Shown here: positions 21,208-63,834 of the stretch, piece by piece
Layout: every line of letters starts with the position of its first letter
Numbering within the stretch: the stretch's first letter is position 1
Assembly: GCA_021292165.1 (NCBI GenBank)
Contig: CM037878.1
Span: forward strand, 195,857,118 to 195,921,117
Length of the DNA stretch: 64,000 nucleotides
Reading direction: 5' to 3'
Source of the DNA: Shinisaurus crocodilurus
Lineage: Eukaryota > Chordata > Lepidosauria > Squamata > Shinisauridae
Made by a program: the position numbers and the translations under genes
Notes under the pieces: model-generated
Databases searched by the model: none
Told to the model about the DNA's origin: nothing
The model's input: only the letters and a program-made list of their open reading frames with translations

Positions 21208-22979
21208 TTTTATTTTTATTTTTTATTTTTTTTTATTTTTTTTATATAAGACAAACATAGTATCAAACATATAACAATAAAACCAAACAACAAATACATA
21301 CATAACCCACAACAACACAAAACTAAGATAGACTTCCAACCCCTATTACAGCAATATAAGCATTTCTTATATAAAATAATAATAATGTCTATACAATAAT
21401 TAATTCTAGTTATGGCAAAAAGAAACCACTAGAGATCTCACCCTACATATAAATCCTAACTCAGCCTTCTATTAGAAATCCAAAGGAAATAAAATTCAAA
21501 ATTCAAAATTCTTTTTTCAACACACCAACATAATTTTAAAAGCAATCCATCCACCCCATTAAACCCCCCTTTTTTTCTAGGTAACCCACTACAGATTTTA
21601 ACTTCCAATCCAATATACAACCCACACATTTTTTTTTTTTAGTCCCCTAATATTTCCATAACAAAACTGATATATATAACAAAGTTAGCAAATGAAACAA
21701 TATTCCCAACCCTTAATAAAAAACTCAGTCTATTCTAATACTCTGTGGGGCATTCCAATTAAAAAAAAAAAACAACAGAAGGAAATGCGTCAGCCATCTT
21801 CTTTCCAATCGTCCTGCATCTTATATATTTTCTGGATATATTTCACCCTAATACTATATTTAACATATATATGTTAACTAATACATACTTAACCCTGATT
21901 CTCATTTTTCAAGTTCCAAATCAACCTAAAGCATAAAATTTTAAACTCCCAATACATTTATATCTTAATATTTAAAATCAGAGCATATTTCAAAATCAGC
22001 CAATAAAACAATATTCCAAACCCTTTATTTTACCCAGTAAATCCAAAAAACTGTCTCTTTCATATCCCCCTCCCCCTATCAAATGGAAATCCCTTAAGAA
22101 TCAGTCCAAAAGCGAAGAATAAAGTCCGTTTATTCTGTTGCGCTAAGGGTTCCTGCCCTCCCATTTGTATTGTTGAAAAGGACACGTCGTCCATCTTCGT
22201 TCCAGTAAAATACTGCGTCACACGTATCTTGTGAGATATTTCTTCTTCAAAGCCTCTATACAGATCTGGTATACTTCCAAAATTGTTACTTACTTCTTTT
22301 TTCTTCCGTGACAGACCTGAGTAGGTATCCAGTTTCTCTTGATCATGTTGTAATTCCAATTGAAGGTTAACACACCAAACATCCATTTTCAACACCATTT
22401 TGTTTACAAAGTCTTCCAGCTTGTCATCGAATTGCAATAATTTATCTCTTAGTCTCATAAACATTTCCCATGAAACCATCTTTTCTTATAGATATTTTTC
22501 AAAGCACTCTCAGCCGAATTCCTTATTTCAAGCTACTGTAGATAAGATTAGGGAACCTCCTTTCAGACATTCCATTAACTTTTTTATTTTTGCCTCCCGG
22601 TTATATCTCTTGATGTACTCACATTAAATTTCAAGTCCAATTATGCTGTAGAGAGATTCCTTGCCGTTTCAAATCCAGATGTTTCCATTCATTTTGGAAG
22701 CAAGCACGGACTTTCCTAATGATCGGTAAACCGACCTCCGAAATGCAGCGCCGCTTTCCCTCTATCTCAGATCACGAGCAGCAAATCTATCTGTCAACAC
22801 GGCAGACAGAAAGCAATATATGACCCTTAAGACAATTTGAGGGTAACGCCAATCTTATCTTCTTCCATAAGAAGTAGATTTCCCGGCCAGAGAACGTCTC
22901 TGACCCAAGAAACGCTGCATTCGTATTCCCCACAGATCTCTCTGTGGGTCTTCGAGAAAGCCATGTTTTGCCCGGAAGG
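21208..22979 (-). mobile_element. L1-like retrotransposon, ORF1-only, with 16-bp target duplication
   Basis: A 1.77-kb insertion flanked by gggattcctcagtttt on both sides (21192-21207 and 22980-22995). On the minus strand it has a GC-richer 5' leader (22979 to about 22480), one open frame (22479-22060), an AT-rich 3' region and a terminal A-rich tract. No reverse transcriptase is present. The long duplication and A-tail show it was moved by L1-type target-primed reverse transcription. Confidence 0.78.
22060..22479 (-). pseudogene. ORF1-like coding segment of the L1-type insertion
   Basis: A 139-codon frame on the minus strand starts MVSWEMFMRLRDKLLQFDDK and continues LEDFVNKMVLKMD. The Leu/Ile spacing and charged residues look like a coiled coil, as at the N-terminus of L1 ORF1 proteins. 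The nucleic-acid-binding domain expected downstream is not visible, so the frame is short. Assignment rests on position and composition and not on a clear family motif. Confidence 0.45.
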
Positions 22980-22995
22980 GGGATTCCTCAGTTTT

Positions 22996-24330
22996 GAAAG
23001 CAATGGACATACCTAGAGCTCAAAGGAAGCCTGGAGTCCAGTCTAGCAATGCCGAAGTTGCCACCAGGCCTAGGGCATAACCCATAAAACCTGATGACGT
23101 TATCGTCAGTAAAAAAAGAATAAAAAGAACAACCATAGAGATAGGTTTTTAGTTGTTGCACAAATATCATTGCATATCATGAGGGTCATTCTTACAGTCT
23201 CCTTCGTAATGTTGCCGATAGCTGTGTAAACTTACTTTCATAGTTCAGCTGCTTTTACAAGAGACATTTAAACCAGTCCCCCCCCCCCCATCTACTATAT
23301 TGTACTAACTTGTAGTGAGCGTGTTCAAATGTTAATTTTTATGCTCTTGGTTTCTCCCCCCAGATCACACTTGTATAATGGTAGAATGACAGCTATTCAA
23401 AACTAAGAGGGGTGGGGGTGCCTTGCTGCAGGAGACTTGCTTTGCTGCAAACTTTTCTCCAGAAACAAAGCAAGAACAGAGTCTGTCTTTTTTTGTTTTG
23501 TTTTTTAATGGAGGGACTGGAGAACAGGGCACATCCTTAAAAGTTAAACAGGTGGAAGAAAATTTGCGTTTTCTGAATCTCCTCTGGACGCTTCCTTCCA
23601 TTGTGACATCATCATTTGGCCAGCAGCGCCCAGCCAAACAGCATATCTGAATGCAGTTCTGACTGAGCAGTATTCACTGTCTCACACTGCAGCATACCAT
23701 GTGCAAGGATGCAAGCTGTCAAACTGGTGCCTAGGTACATTATTTGGTTGGAGCATCTAGTCGAGGTAGCATGACAACCAGGTTATGAAATTGTCCCAAT
23801 GAAAACTGGGACAATGAAAGAAGTTAGCCATTTCTTGGACAAGTGAATAATCATTCAGACTGAAACTTGCTATAGAATCATATACTGCAAAGAAAACTAT
23901 AGAATCATCCAGTGCAAAAAACCAGATCATGCAGGCCCAAATCTCGATGGGGAGGATGGAGTACCTGGGACCAGCAAAGATGTCGTGTCACGATTTGTGA
24001 CATTGCACAACATTGTCGCTGATCACAGGGTGTGTCTGTTGGGGCATCGGCCTTGGCTTCACATTTCCAGGCTTTTTGGAGTTTGAGTTCGCGTGAGGTG
24101 GCCTTGGCTCTGGTCTTTTGAACCCACAGGTTTTTAAAAATCATTTAATTTATACGTATAGGCTCATTTGGCACCTACGCTGTTGTCTTTTCAGCGCCAG
24201 GTGAAGACCTTTTCATTTTCCTAGGCTTTTTAGCCCTTCAGTTTTTTAAAAAAATTGCATTAGCGCCTTTGCACTGCTGCTAACTTTTATCTTGGTTCTT
24301 ACTTAGTTTTATTCTGTTTTAAACATTTGG
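22996..24330. other. intergenic, unassigned
   Basis: No exon or element recognised. It includes a short C-tract near 23279-23290. The sequence looks single-copy. Confidence 0.4.
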
Positions 24331-24334
24331 TTTT

Positions 24335-24432
24335 TAAACTACGTTCTACTATGTTATTGCATTTTATGGTTTTAAGTTTTGTTTTGTGAACCGCCCAGAG
24401 AGCTTTGGCTGATACAGCTGGGTAATTAACAG
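24335..24432 (+). repeat. LINE 3' end, CCGCCCAGAGAGC type, copy 1
   Basis: The block gtgaaccgcccagagagctttggct matches a repeat 3' end also seen at 31440-31545, and on the minus strand at 36062-36110 and 49395-49445. The family is unassigned; it resembles the 3' end of a squamate LINE. Confidence 0.5.
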
Positions 24433-25200
24433 ATTGTTGTGGCCCTGGAGAGGGGGCAAACGGGCCATCTGCACAATCCAAGCAGAGTGCAAGGAGCCCT
24501 GATGGGATGGGGGGGAAGAAAAGGACCAGGGCCAATGCAAGCTCTCCCGCCATCTCTGTCCACCCCCTTAGCCTCCCACACTGTGCCTCCCTACCCCCAC
24601 CGCAGCTTCCAGCAACCCACCGCATCTCCACACCCCCTGCTGTGTCTCCCACCTACCCTCCCATTGCCGCCGCCACCACTACCACAGTGCCTTCCCTCTG
24701 AGAAAGGACCTCTTAGACCACGCATCTGGACCTTTTTACAGCCAATGAGGCTCTTCAGAGAGCAAGCCCACCAGCAGCCTGCCCGCCCACTGGCTTGTTC
24801 ACAGAGTGAGCCAGAGGGAGGGTGATGGTGGCTGCTCTTGAGAAGCCCCCTGGCTGCTCTCCTACTGGCATTTGCCACAGTGAAAGAGCCGGTCTGGCAG
24901 GGCTCTGTAGAGTACCAGGCTCTGCTGGCTCCGCTCACCCACTGTGGGAAATGCCACAGTGGGAGAGTGGCTGATGGGGCTCTTGCAGCACTTGCCCACC
25001 TGAGTGCTCGTATGTCAGGCAGCACCTGCAGTGGAGCTGGCGGGGAAGCACGCAATTTGCCACTCCTTCCGCTTTGCCATCTGGGGTGGGAGATTCATCC
25101 CACCCCATGGGAGGGCTGGAGTTGGGAGATTTATAATCCTGTCTGTGTGCTAACAGGTGCCTGGAATTCCACACACAGACCTTAACAAAATTTTTTTAAT
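24433..25200. other. GC-rich intergenic stretch, possibly a non-autonomous DNA element
   Basis: GC-rich but with few CpG clusters, and with internally repeated sequence (the gaaatgccacagtg and gcatttgccacagtg blocks around 24865 and 24950). Open frames here differ in all readings and show no protein family. It could be an old MITE relative or a weak promoter region; I see no proof of either. Confidence 0.35.
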
Positions 25201-25226
25201 GAAACTGCTCTGTTTCATCATCTTTT

Positions 25227-25730
25227 TTTTTTTTTAATTTTATTTAAATTTTTAAACAATACAAAGAAAATAACACACACATATAACTAATATTGTGCTC
25301 CCATCACCATGGGACCAAATAATCCAATAACTCTATAATTGTTCATTATTCCAAAAATACAACATATCTTGACAGGGTAAACTCCCTTACCCCTTTTTAA
25401 ACACATATTCCAAAAATAAACCCCAGATATCCTTGAAAATATTTTTCTTTAATTGACCCCTTTTGCATTTAATATTACAAGTCAACATATCATTCAAAGC
25501 CATATCCCATACTTCTTTATACCAATCAGTAATAGTGAAAACTTGCTGAATTTTCCATTTCCTTGCTATCATTAGTCTACCTGCCGTTAACAAGTTTATA
25601 ATTAATTATTTAACATTTTGAGGACCGATCACCTTTTCCGTTATTGATAGCAAAGCTAGTTTAGGACAAACCTCTAAATCAGCTCCAACAATTTCTGATA
25701 TTTCCTCAAAAATCATTTTCCAAAAATCCA
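25227..25730 (-). mobile_element. 5'-truncated L1 insertion with 14-bp target duplication
   Basis: Flanked by tttcatcatctttt (25213-25226 and 25731-25744), with a T-rich left end that is the poly(A) tail of a minus-strand element. The minus-strand frame around 25593-25387 reads LTAGRLMIARKWKI..TITDW..EVWDMALNDMLT, which matches the C-terminus of L1 ORF2. Only the last ~500 bp of the element are present. Confidence 0.8.
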
Positions 25731-26005
25731 TTTCATCATCTTTTGCGGGATCTATCTACTTTCTTTGTGTTACTTTTTGAGACAGTAATGTGGCTTGTAT
25801 CATTTATTTGTAGCTTTCCTAGGTTTTTCATTTAACTTTTGTTTTTGTTTTTCATCTTAAAATGCCTGCTACTTACAAGATGGTTTGAGACCAGGCTATT
25901 TGAAAGACCGCTTCTTCCCATATGAGCCTGCCCAGGTTTTAAGATCTTCAGGAGAGGCCTCCTCTGTCCCATCAGAGGCACTTTTGGTGGAACATGAGAG
26001 ACGGA

Positions 26006-26077
26006 CCGGGTTTGGACAACACGACAACCCACCTATGATAACAAACAAGGGTGGGTTGTTGTGTCGTTCGAACAGGG
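26006..26077. mobile_element. short palindromic MITE, GGTTTGGACAACACGA type
   Basis: The left end gggtttggacaacacgacaa pairs with the right end ttgttgtgtcgttcgaaca, with a short centre. It belongs with the repeats at 16692 and 52120. A further partner-like end at 26145-26170 suggests a larger composite to about 27190. Confidence 0.55.
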
Positions 26078-26144
26078 ACCGCTTCACCAAAGGTGGCTTG
26101 TTTAGTCTAAGGTGCCCATGGGCTGTTTTAGAGTTGATCTTACC

Positions 26145-27190
26145 CATAGTGGGTTGTCATGTCGTCTGAACCCAGATTACATGACCCACCGTGGGTGAGC
26201 CCCAACAGCCAGCGAGCCTCTGGGCGAGAGCAGCAAAAAATCCCTTGCTGCTCTTGCCAAGTGGCTGTTACACGCCACTGACAGCTGCCTCCAAAGTGCC
26301 CAAATGGCACTTGGGGGTAGATGTCAGAAGCTTTCCCTGTGCCCCACCCTGCTGCTGCCAGCCAAAAGGGCTGCTGTAGTGGGGAAGGGGGAGCTGCAAG
26401 TCGGCCAAGCCAATATTGGCTCCCCCTGTCCCACCCTGCCACCACTCAAGGCAGCAGCATGGAGTAGGTATCCTCGTTGGTGGCTCTTGAGGTCTCCTCA
26501 GGAGCCGCCGGCAGGGATGCCTGGGATCTGCTCCTGTTTGCCGAGGCGGCATGTGCCACCTCAACAAACAGGATTGGACATCTCTGCTGAGGACCCCTAC
26601 CTCCTCCCACCACCTGCTGAAGAGTAGACTTCTCAGACAGGAGGTGGGAGGAGGCAATCCGCTATGTAGCACTACTCCAAGAATGGGACAGTGGTGTGGA
26701 ACGGATCAGGCATCCCTGCCTCCTTCTGCAGAGGTCTCCTCTGGAGCAGGAGGTGGGGGGGTGTGCCCAGCTCCCCAGTTTCCCCCCATCTTCGCCATTG
26801 TGTTTCAGGGCACAAGCCCTGCTTATGCTATGGGGACAAAGAAGATTTCTTTAGTCTTCTTCTTTGTCCCCGTTGCTCAGACAGGGTTTGTGCCTGCTGC
26901 AAGCCCCTTGCACATTGTCCCAGCTGAGGCTGGATGTTGACTTCATTGTGCTTCAAGGCACAAGCTCTGTTTGCACTGTGGGTACTCTCTGACAGCCACT
27001 GCATGCTGTCAGAGAGAGGAGACTCGTTCCTCCCCATGGTGTCTCCTGGGATACCTCCTGGAGGAACAAGGGGGAGGGAGGGAGCGAAGTACCCACAATG
27101 AGCCCAATCATCTATCATGGGCGCTTCACAAAATAACCCACCCACCATGACATATTGCCAGGATAGGTTGTTGTGTCATGTGAACCAGGA
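26145..27190. repeat. composite GC-rich repeat, probable large non-autonomous DNA element
   Basis: Left end tgggttgtcatgtcgtctgaa (about 26150-26171) and right end ggttgttgtgtcatgtgaacc (about 27166-27186) resemble the ends of the GGTTCRCAC MITEs. The inside is GC-rich with no protein family. A hairpin (ggggacaaagaagatt... near 26832-26870) lies inside. The outer limits are uncertain. Confidence 0.4.
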
Positions 27191-27721
27191 TAGGGCCTTC
27201 TTGGTAGCAATCCCAGGTTTTGGAACTCCCTTCAAAGGGAGGCCAGGTTGGTTTCATCTCTGTCATCCTTCCGCTGGCAGGTAAATACATTTTTATTGAG
27301 ACATATTTGACTGCCAAATTAGGTTTTAATTTGGTGAGTGCTGTTACTTCCTCCTTATTGTACGGTGTGTGTTTTTTTAATTAAATGAGTTTTAATGTTT
27401 TAATTAAAACTTGCTTATTTTATCTAAATTTTATTGTTAGCGGTCTTGAATACTATTTTTAGTAGAAAAGTGGAGCATACATTCAATCAATGAACGAAAG
27501 AATAAATAAATAAATATTCTCTGTCCCGTCCCCTTAAATCAGCTCCTGAAAGTTTAGAATGTAGGCAACATATGAATAATGATTTTCTCAGCAAGATGAT
27601 GAATAACAGTTGTTAGCATTGAGTATAAGAAAAAATGTGTGGTGATTTCAATTGTTTGTAGATAACATGGATGTGGAAGATGACCCACATTTGTCTGTAC
27701 CTTTAGCCTTGCACACCAATG

Positions 27722-27740
27722 CATCATCATCATCATTATT

Positions 27741-27795
<55 letters not shown>
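27722..27795 (+). repeat. (CAT/ATT)-(AAT)n microsatellite
   Basis: About 20 AAT units follow short CAT and ATT runs. Long apparent frames of Ile or Leu on the minus strand are artefacts of this array. Confidence 0.95.
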
Positions 27796-28257
27796 TACAT
27801 AAAATTAAAATAGTTGGATATTTTAACTGGAGACCACAGCTCACAGTACACATCTCTAAACATTATACGTAAATAGAAATACACAGAGAACTTATTTTTG
27901 CTGCTAGGTATACAGTTAAAAGGGGCATGAAACAAAAGGCCACTGACAGTTCTAAAAATATGGAAACTTACTTTTGGGAAGTAGGTATAGTCAGCTCTGA
28001 AGAAGTGAGGACCAGGAAGATGCGATGAAAACTCCTACTGTAGGGTATGGAGTGGCACACTCTGTAGTCACAATTAAAATGCAAAGGATCCTGAGAATGG
28101 AGGGTAGGAGGGAGAAAGGGAAAATTAATGCTTTGCATTTAGTATGTCTAAATGCATAGCTAGGACCTTACTATTCCTTGTTCTAAGCCATTCTTCATTA
28201 CCAGCATTTTAAAAGATGTGCCTTGAGCTCAACATGCTCCCTTGGATGAGACTAATA

Positions 28258-28508
28258 CAGCAATACCTTGGATTGCAAGTAACTTGGTTTGAGAGCGTTT
28301 TGCAAGACAAGCAAATTTTTAAATATTTATTTATTTATTTTTTACTTGATATACAAGCGACGTCTTGCAATACAAGTACTGTAGTACGGCTTAAATTAAA
28401 AATCTCTGTACAAATTTTTTTTGGGGGGATTTCATTTTGATATAAGAGTGTTTTGGATTACAAACACGTTTCCGGAACGAATTATGCTCTCAATCCAAGG
28501 CATGATTG
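28258..28508. mobile_element. mariner/Tc1-like MITE, copy 2 (251 bp)
   Basis: Same length and nearly the same sequence as 11966-12216, with TA on both sides (28256-28257 and 28509-28510) and ends CAGCAATACC / GGCATGATTG. Confidence 0.85.
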
Positions 28509-29113
28509 TATCTGAATCTTTGGAAATTATAACATGTCAGGGCTCTTCATTAAATGTTACTGACAAAACACAAGCATTGTCATGAAAAGAGACCTGACAT
28601 CTTGCAGAAGCAGAAAACTCATCAATGCAATCCTGGAGATCATTAATAAGTTTCTGTGAATTGGTTTGACACTAATTCTGTGGCCATGGGTGTCACTAAG
28701 AAAAAGGGAGTTCCAAACATGTTTCCATACAAGTTGAGGAGGAAAACATGTCTCCCATACAAGTCAATGGATTGCTTCCAATGATCAATCAACTATTCAC
28801 TTTGGGAAGCAACTGGCCTAGTTGGATAAGTAGTGTAACACCAGAACAACAAATTTATGTAAGATTGACCCTCCCCTTTCATGAACTAGAATAATGGCAA
28901 CTTGTGATTTTAGAGTTTAAAAGAGAGAAAGGGAAGTCTTGCATGAGTTTACTGCTTCATACCCTCCAACATTTCACAGATGAAAATAGGGACACACATG
29001 TGAATTTGTAAGAGGTATGGGTAAGCAACATGAAGGTGTTATCAAAAAGGTGTGGCCAGGCAACATGAGGGCATGGCCAAGGGTATAGCCACCCACCTCA
29101 GGATGCTCTAACC

Positions 29114-29249
29114 CAGGGCTCTCCAACCTTGGGTCCCCAGATGTTGCTGGCCTACAGCTCCCAGCATACCCAGCCAGCTTGGCTAATGGCAAGGGATTCT
29201 GGGAGCTGTAGTCCAGCAACATCTGGGGACCCAAGGTTGGAGAGCCCTG
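29114..29249. mobile_element. palindromic hAT MITE (136 bp) with perfect 8-bp duplication
   Basis: Ends CAGGGCTCTCCAACCTTGG and inverse; both flanks are ctctaacc (29106-29113 and 29250-29257). Nearly identical to 20345-20480. Confidence 0.88.
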
Positions 29250-60227
<30,978 letters not shown>

Positions 60228-60442
60228 TAAGTTGAAAGATGTATGTATTTGGGCAGAAAAAGGACTGTAGGTAGGATGCTGGTATAGTAAAAGAGACCTA
60301 TTGTGCTTGTTTATGGGACAAGATAGATTTTCATAGCTTGATAGATTTTCATGGCTTGTCCAATCAGCAGTTGCAGTAGAGTCCACTTAAAGTAGAGAGC
60401 CGGTTCAGACAACCTAGCTTGATTCCCACTACTTGTTGACTG

Positions 60443-60732
60443 AGGACAGTATTCAGTACTGCTGCTGTGCTCCCACTCATTCTGTTGTGCCAGTGGGACC
60501 CACTGCTAGTATCATGGGGAGTTAGCTCTTCTTCAAGCAACCCTGGAAACAAATAGAAGCACTTGTTTCCTGATCGGGTCAGGTCAGCAGAACTCCCTGC
60601 TGTGATCTCCGCTGACCGTAGTGTTCCAGAAATGAGTGTTTCCGCTCGTTTCCAATTGCTTTAAGAACTGCTAGCTCTTGTTGCGCTAGAGGTGGGTCCC
60701 ATGGCCATGCAGGCATCGTTGGATACTGTCCT
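60443..60732. mobile_element. MITE with AGGACAGTAT ends (290 bp)
   Basis: Left end aggacagtattcagtactgc, right end cgttggatactgtcct are inverted repeats; inner arms share gtgggacccactgctag / tagaggtgggtcccatgg. Related to the GGGCAGTA family. It lies in CLCN4 intron 10. Confidence 0.65.
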
Positions 60733-60954
60733 GAAAAATTATCTTTTCCCCCTTGATAAACAAGCAATTGTCTGAGTCTTCAGACTAAAACACTGAAAGA
60801 AACAATCTGATGCATCTTGCTTTTTTTATGGTGGGGCTGTGGAGGTCATAATTTGCAAGGGACAAGCAATACTTTCTCCTTCTCCTTAGCTGTTAGGCAA
60901 GTTGAATCTCTGTAGCTTATTTATTCTTCTAGTGTGCTCCTTATGACACTGACA

Positions 60955-61110
60955 CACTGGCTCAGCTTGTCTGAGTGTGGAAAGCTCAGCAGGGTCAGGC
61001 CTGGTTATTACTTGGATGGGAGACCCCTCCTCTAGTTTCCTGCATTGAGCAGGGGGTTGGACTCGATAGCCTTGTAGGCTCCTTCCAACTCTATGATCTA
61101 TGAAATCTAT
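60955..61110 (+). repeat. 5S rRNA/CR1 chimeric SINE, copy 2
   Basis: The + strand reads gctcagcttgtctgagtgtg, agctcagcagggtcaggcct and ggttattacttggatgggag, matching about nucleotides 30-95 of vertebrate 5S rRNA, then ccctcctctagtttcctgca, then the CR1 3' end gggggttggactcgatagcc and ccttccaactctatgatcta. The joint is at the same place as in 49541-49702. Confidence 0.82.
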
Positions 61111-61377
61111 GAAATATATGTGTCCAAAGGGCTTACTGCTGATCATTGTCTCATGTTATCAGACATGACCCGTCCCAAGTTAAGCATTTTGGGACAGATT
61201 TAAGCATCTGTTTAAATCTCTCCCTTGAAATTCCTGGGGCTTAATAGTGCTTAGTTTTGACTGGCTCATGCCCATTATGTCAGAAAAAAATATATCTGCC
61301 TAGTGGGAGGCGATAACAAGCAGCAAGATGTCCAGTTTTCCACAGACAAATTTACTTTTAGAAATAGCTGGAGGAAG

Positions 61378-61979
61378 AGCTAGGAGAAGGGCCATAGCTT
61401 TACTACTGCACCTGCTTTGCCTGCAGAAGATTCCAGATTCAATCCTCAGCATCTCCAGGTACAACTGGAAAAATTCTTGCCTTGAAGCCCTGGAGATATA
61501 AGGATGGGTAAACGAGTGACGTTTGAGATTGCTAGGATTCTCCAAACATTGCCCCGCCACTCGTCTCATCCCCAATTCCCATTTGCATTTGCGATCGCTG
61601 CTTGCTTTGCGTGAATGGGAACTTGCGCAAATGGAGCAGTGATTGAGTGGAAGATTTGCGCAAATCTTCTCCATAGACTAAATGGGGCTGATTCAGTCTA
61701 CTGAGGAAATTTGCTCAAATTAGCAAATTGAAATTTGCAAATTGAATTGGGAATCGGGTTATGCGACCAACACGAGCATGTGTTTGACAATTCGCAGATG
61801 TTTCCAGTGGACACGTGCTTGTGCTCACGTTCGGAGCTTCGAACGGGGCATGTTTACATGTTTTGTGAGAGAACTGAAATTCTCATACATCCCTACGGAG
61901 AGCCAGTCAGTGTCGATAATACTGGGCTTGATAGACCAATGGTCTGACTTAGTACAAGGCAGCTTCCGATGTTCCTAAG
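61378..61979 (+). repeat. tRNA-derived SINE split by a DNA-element insertion
   Basis: Head agggccatagctttactact with gctttgcctgcag and a B-box-like ttcaatcctcagcatctcc (61378-61500); tail gtcgataatactgggcttga, caatggtctgacttagta and gcagcttccgatgttcc (61905-61979). About 400 bases of unrelated sequence with GGATGGGTAAACGAG / inverse ends separate them (about 61500-61895). Confidence 0.6.
61500..61895. mobile_element. DNA-transposon-like insert in SINE
   Basis: Begins aggatgggtaaacgagtgac and ends with ctcatacatccct, which are partial inverted repeats. Internal inverted blocks (tttgcgcaaat, aatttgcaaattgaatt) are visible. No target duplication could be fixed. Confidence 0.4.
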
Positions 61980-62476
61980 GTTGATTAGGATACACAGGGA
62001 TGGAGAAGTGAACACTTTTATCTGAGAATGTTGAGAAGAGCAAAACAAGACTTGATAAAATCATAATAGAATGCTTTGTAAATATATTTTGTAAGACTGA
62101 ATTAATATTTATGAAAGAGGGCCACTTTGTTAGACCTAGATTTGGAACACAAGAACAGTAAAACGGAGGGGGAAATTGTGCAAATTTCAAGGCAGAGCAG
62201 CAAAACTGAGGGGAAATTATGCAAAATTCCTAGCAGTGGACACTCACTCCTGTGCACTTGTGCAGGACCAAAAAATATATATTGCAGATGTGTTCGGGAC
62301 ACTCCCTGGTGTCCTTTCTTCAAGATTTCTACCAAGAAAAAAAAAATCCATCCTGGGGTGGAGGGCGCTGAGAAGGGATGAAGGAGCATGGCGGCAGCAG
62401 TAGTAAGATCACAAGGAGTGGCAGGGGGTTTTGCCACTGTTGCCGGGTGGCTCTTTTGCTGTTCACATCAAGTCCT

Positions 62477-62682
62477 GACAGGTTTGGACATCAAAACAAG
62501 CTACTCTGAGAATAAGTCACCCTCAGCAGCCCTACTACAAGCTACAGGTTCTCATGATGGCTTGTTTGCAAAAAAACAAGCCACGACGGAAAAACGGCTC
62601 TGGGTTCAGACGTCACGTTAAGCCCCCCTGCAACCACCCACAATTAACAACCCACTGTGTCTTAGCGTGAGATGTGAACCAG
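62477..62682. repeat. GGTTCRCAC-type MITE, degenerate
   Basis: Right end aacaacccactgtgtcttag then gagatgtgaaccagg is recognisable as this family. The left end near caggtttggacatcaaaac is weak. The interior has gcttgtttgc / gcaaaaaaacaagcc. Confidence 0.4.
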
Positions 62683-62727
62683 GTCATTCTCTCTCTCTCT
62701 GTCTCTCTGTGTGCGTCTCTCTCTTTT
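62682..62727 (+). repeat. (CT)n-rich microsatellite
   Basis: Interrupted CT and TCTG repeats directly after the MITE end. Confidence 0.8.
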
Positions 62728-62971
62728 GAGGGAGAAAAATAATTTTATGTGGGGCCTCTAAGTAATCCAGGTATTAGCATGTAGGTCTTGGCTTGCATGT
62801 TCATTGAAGGGAGAACGGGCAAGGACAGGTGCCATCAGCATATGGATTTTGAACGGACAGATTCTCAAAGGTTCTTTGTTGCTAGTGCCTTTGAAACTGT
62901 GTGTCGTCCCCTTTAAGCTCGCCATCTGCCTCTTTTCCCCCTACTGACTTAAGAGCAGCATTCATAATACA

Positions 62972-63160
62972 TTTTTATTTATTTATTTATATTTATTTAT
63001 TATATTTATACCCCGACTTTTTTCCTGCAAGGAACCCAAGGCGGTTTACATAATTGTCCTCCTCCTCTCCATTTTATCCTCACAACAACCCTGTGAGGTA
63101 GATTAGACTGAGAGACAGTGACTGGCCCAAAGTACATGTAACTAAACGGTAGCTGGAGTC
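62972..63160 (-). repeat. Sauria-type SINE, head missing
   Basis: On the minus strand: body cagtcactgtctctcag, ggttgttgtgaggataaaat, ccttgggttccttgcagg and a long ATAAATAAAT tail. The tRNA-like head is replaced by unrelated sequence. Confidence 0.8.
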
Positions 63161-63818
63161 ACTACTAAATAGCTATTAATTTTAATCTAATGGAGAAACC
63201 AATATTTTGCTGCTGGGGAGGAGTGCCAGCAGAATGTCATTGTCAGCAAATGCTTTGCTTGTGTTTTGAGCTTCCAGCTAGATTTAAACGTGCCTAAAGT
63301 GCTTATGAAAATCCCAAAGTGAATGGCACATGAAGGGAATTAACCAGCGAAAGGTTTATTTTTCCACAATCTGAAAGTGCATATGACTTAAGTTGGGAGT
63401 CTGCAGGAAGGTGAGGCGTTAAAAACAAGAGACAGGGGCTAACTCAAGTGAAACAGTGACCTTGTGAGGAATGCAGAGTATGTCCCTCAGAAGCTCAAAC
63501 TGGATTCTAAACAGTCTGAAGCTACGATGCAGGCCAAGCTTCAGTGGTGGAAGCACTGATGGAGCTGGTTGTTATAAAGAACATTTTCAAGGTTGGGTGA
63601 TTATTTCACAGTTGAAGTAGAAGGCAAGATGGTATTAAAAGAGCGATATCTAAGGCCAATAGCATATACTTTTCTGATACTGTGGAAACTGTTGAGAGAT
63701 TCATAAGTTTTTCACCTTAAACAGCCAGTGTGTGAACTTTACTTATCTAGAACCAGACTGTCTACTTTCTGAGCCAGTGAGGAAGCCAGGGAATAGATCT
63801 AAATATTTCCTAAATTAA

Positions 63819-63834
63819 ACACACACACACACAC
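63819..63834 (+). repeat. (CA)n microsatellite
   Basis: About eight AC units. Confidence 0.9.

Noticed and set aside
24439..25185. Overlapping GC-rich ORFs as a gene
   Set aside because: Frames on both strands are similarly long, with Pro/Ser-rich text, no domain, and no splice context.
27554..27935. Minus-strand ORFs with poly-Leu or poly-Ile
   Set aside because: They are read through an AAT microsatellite.
60955..61110. A 5S rRNA gene
   Set aside because: Only about the middle half of 5S rRNA is present, it is diverged, and it is fused to a CR1 tail.
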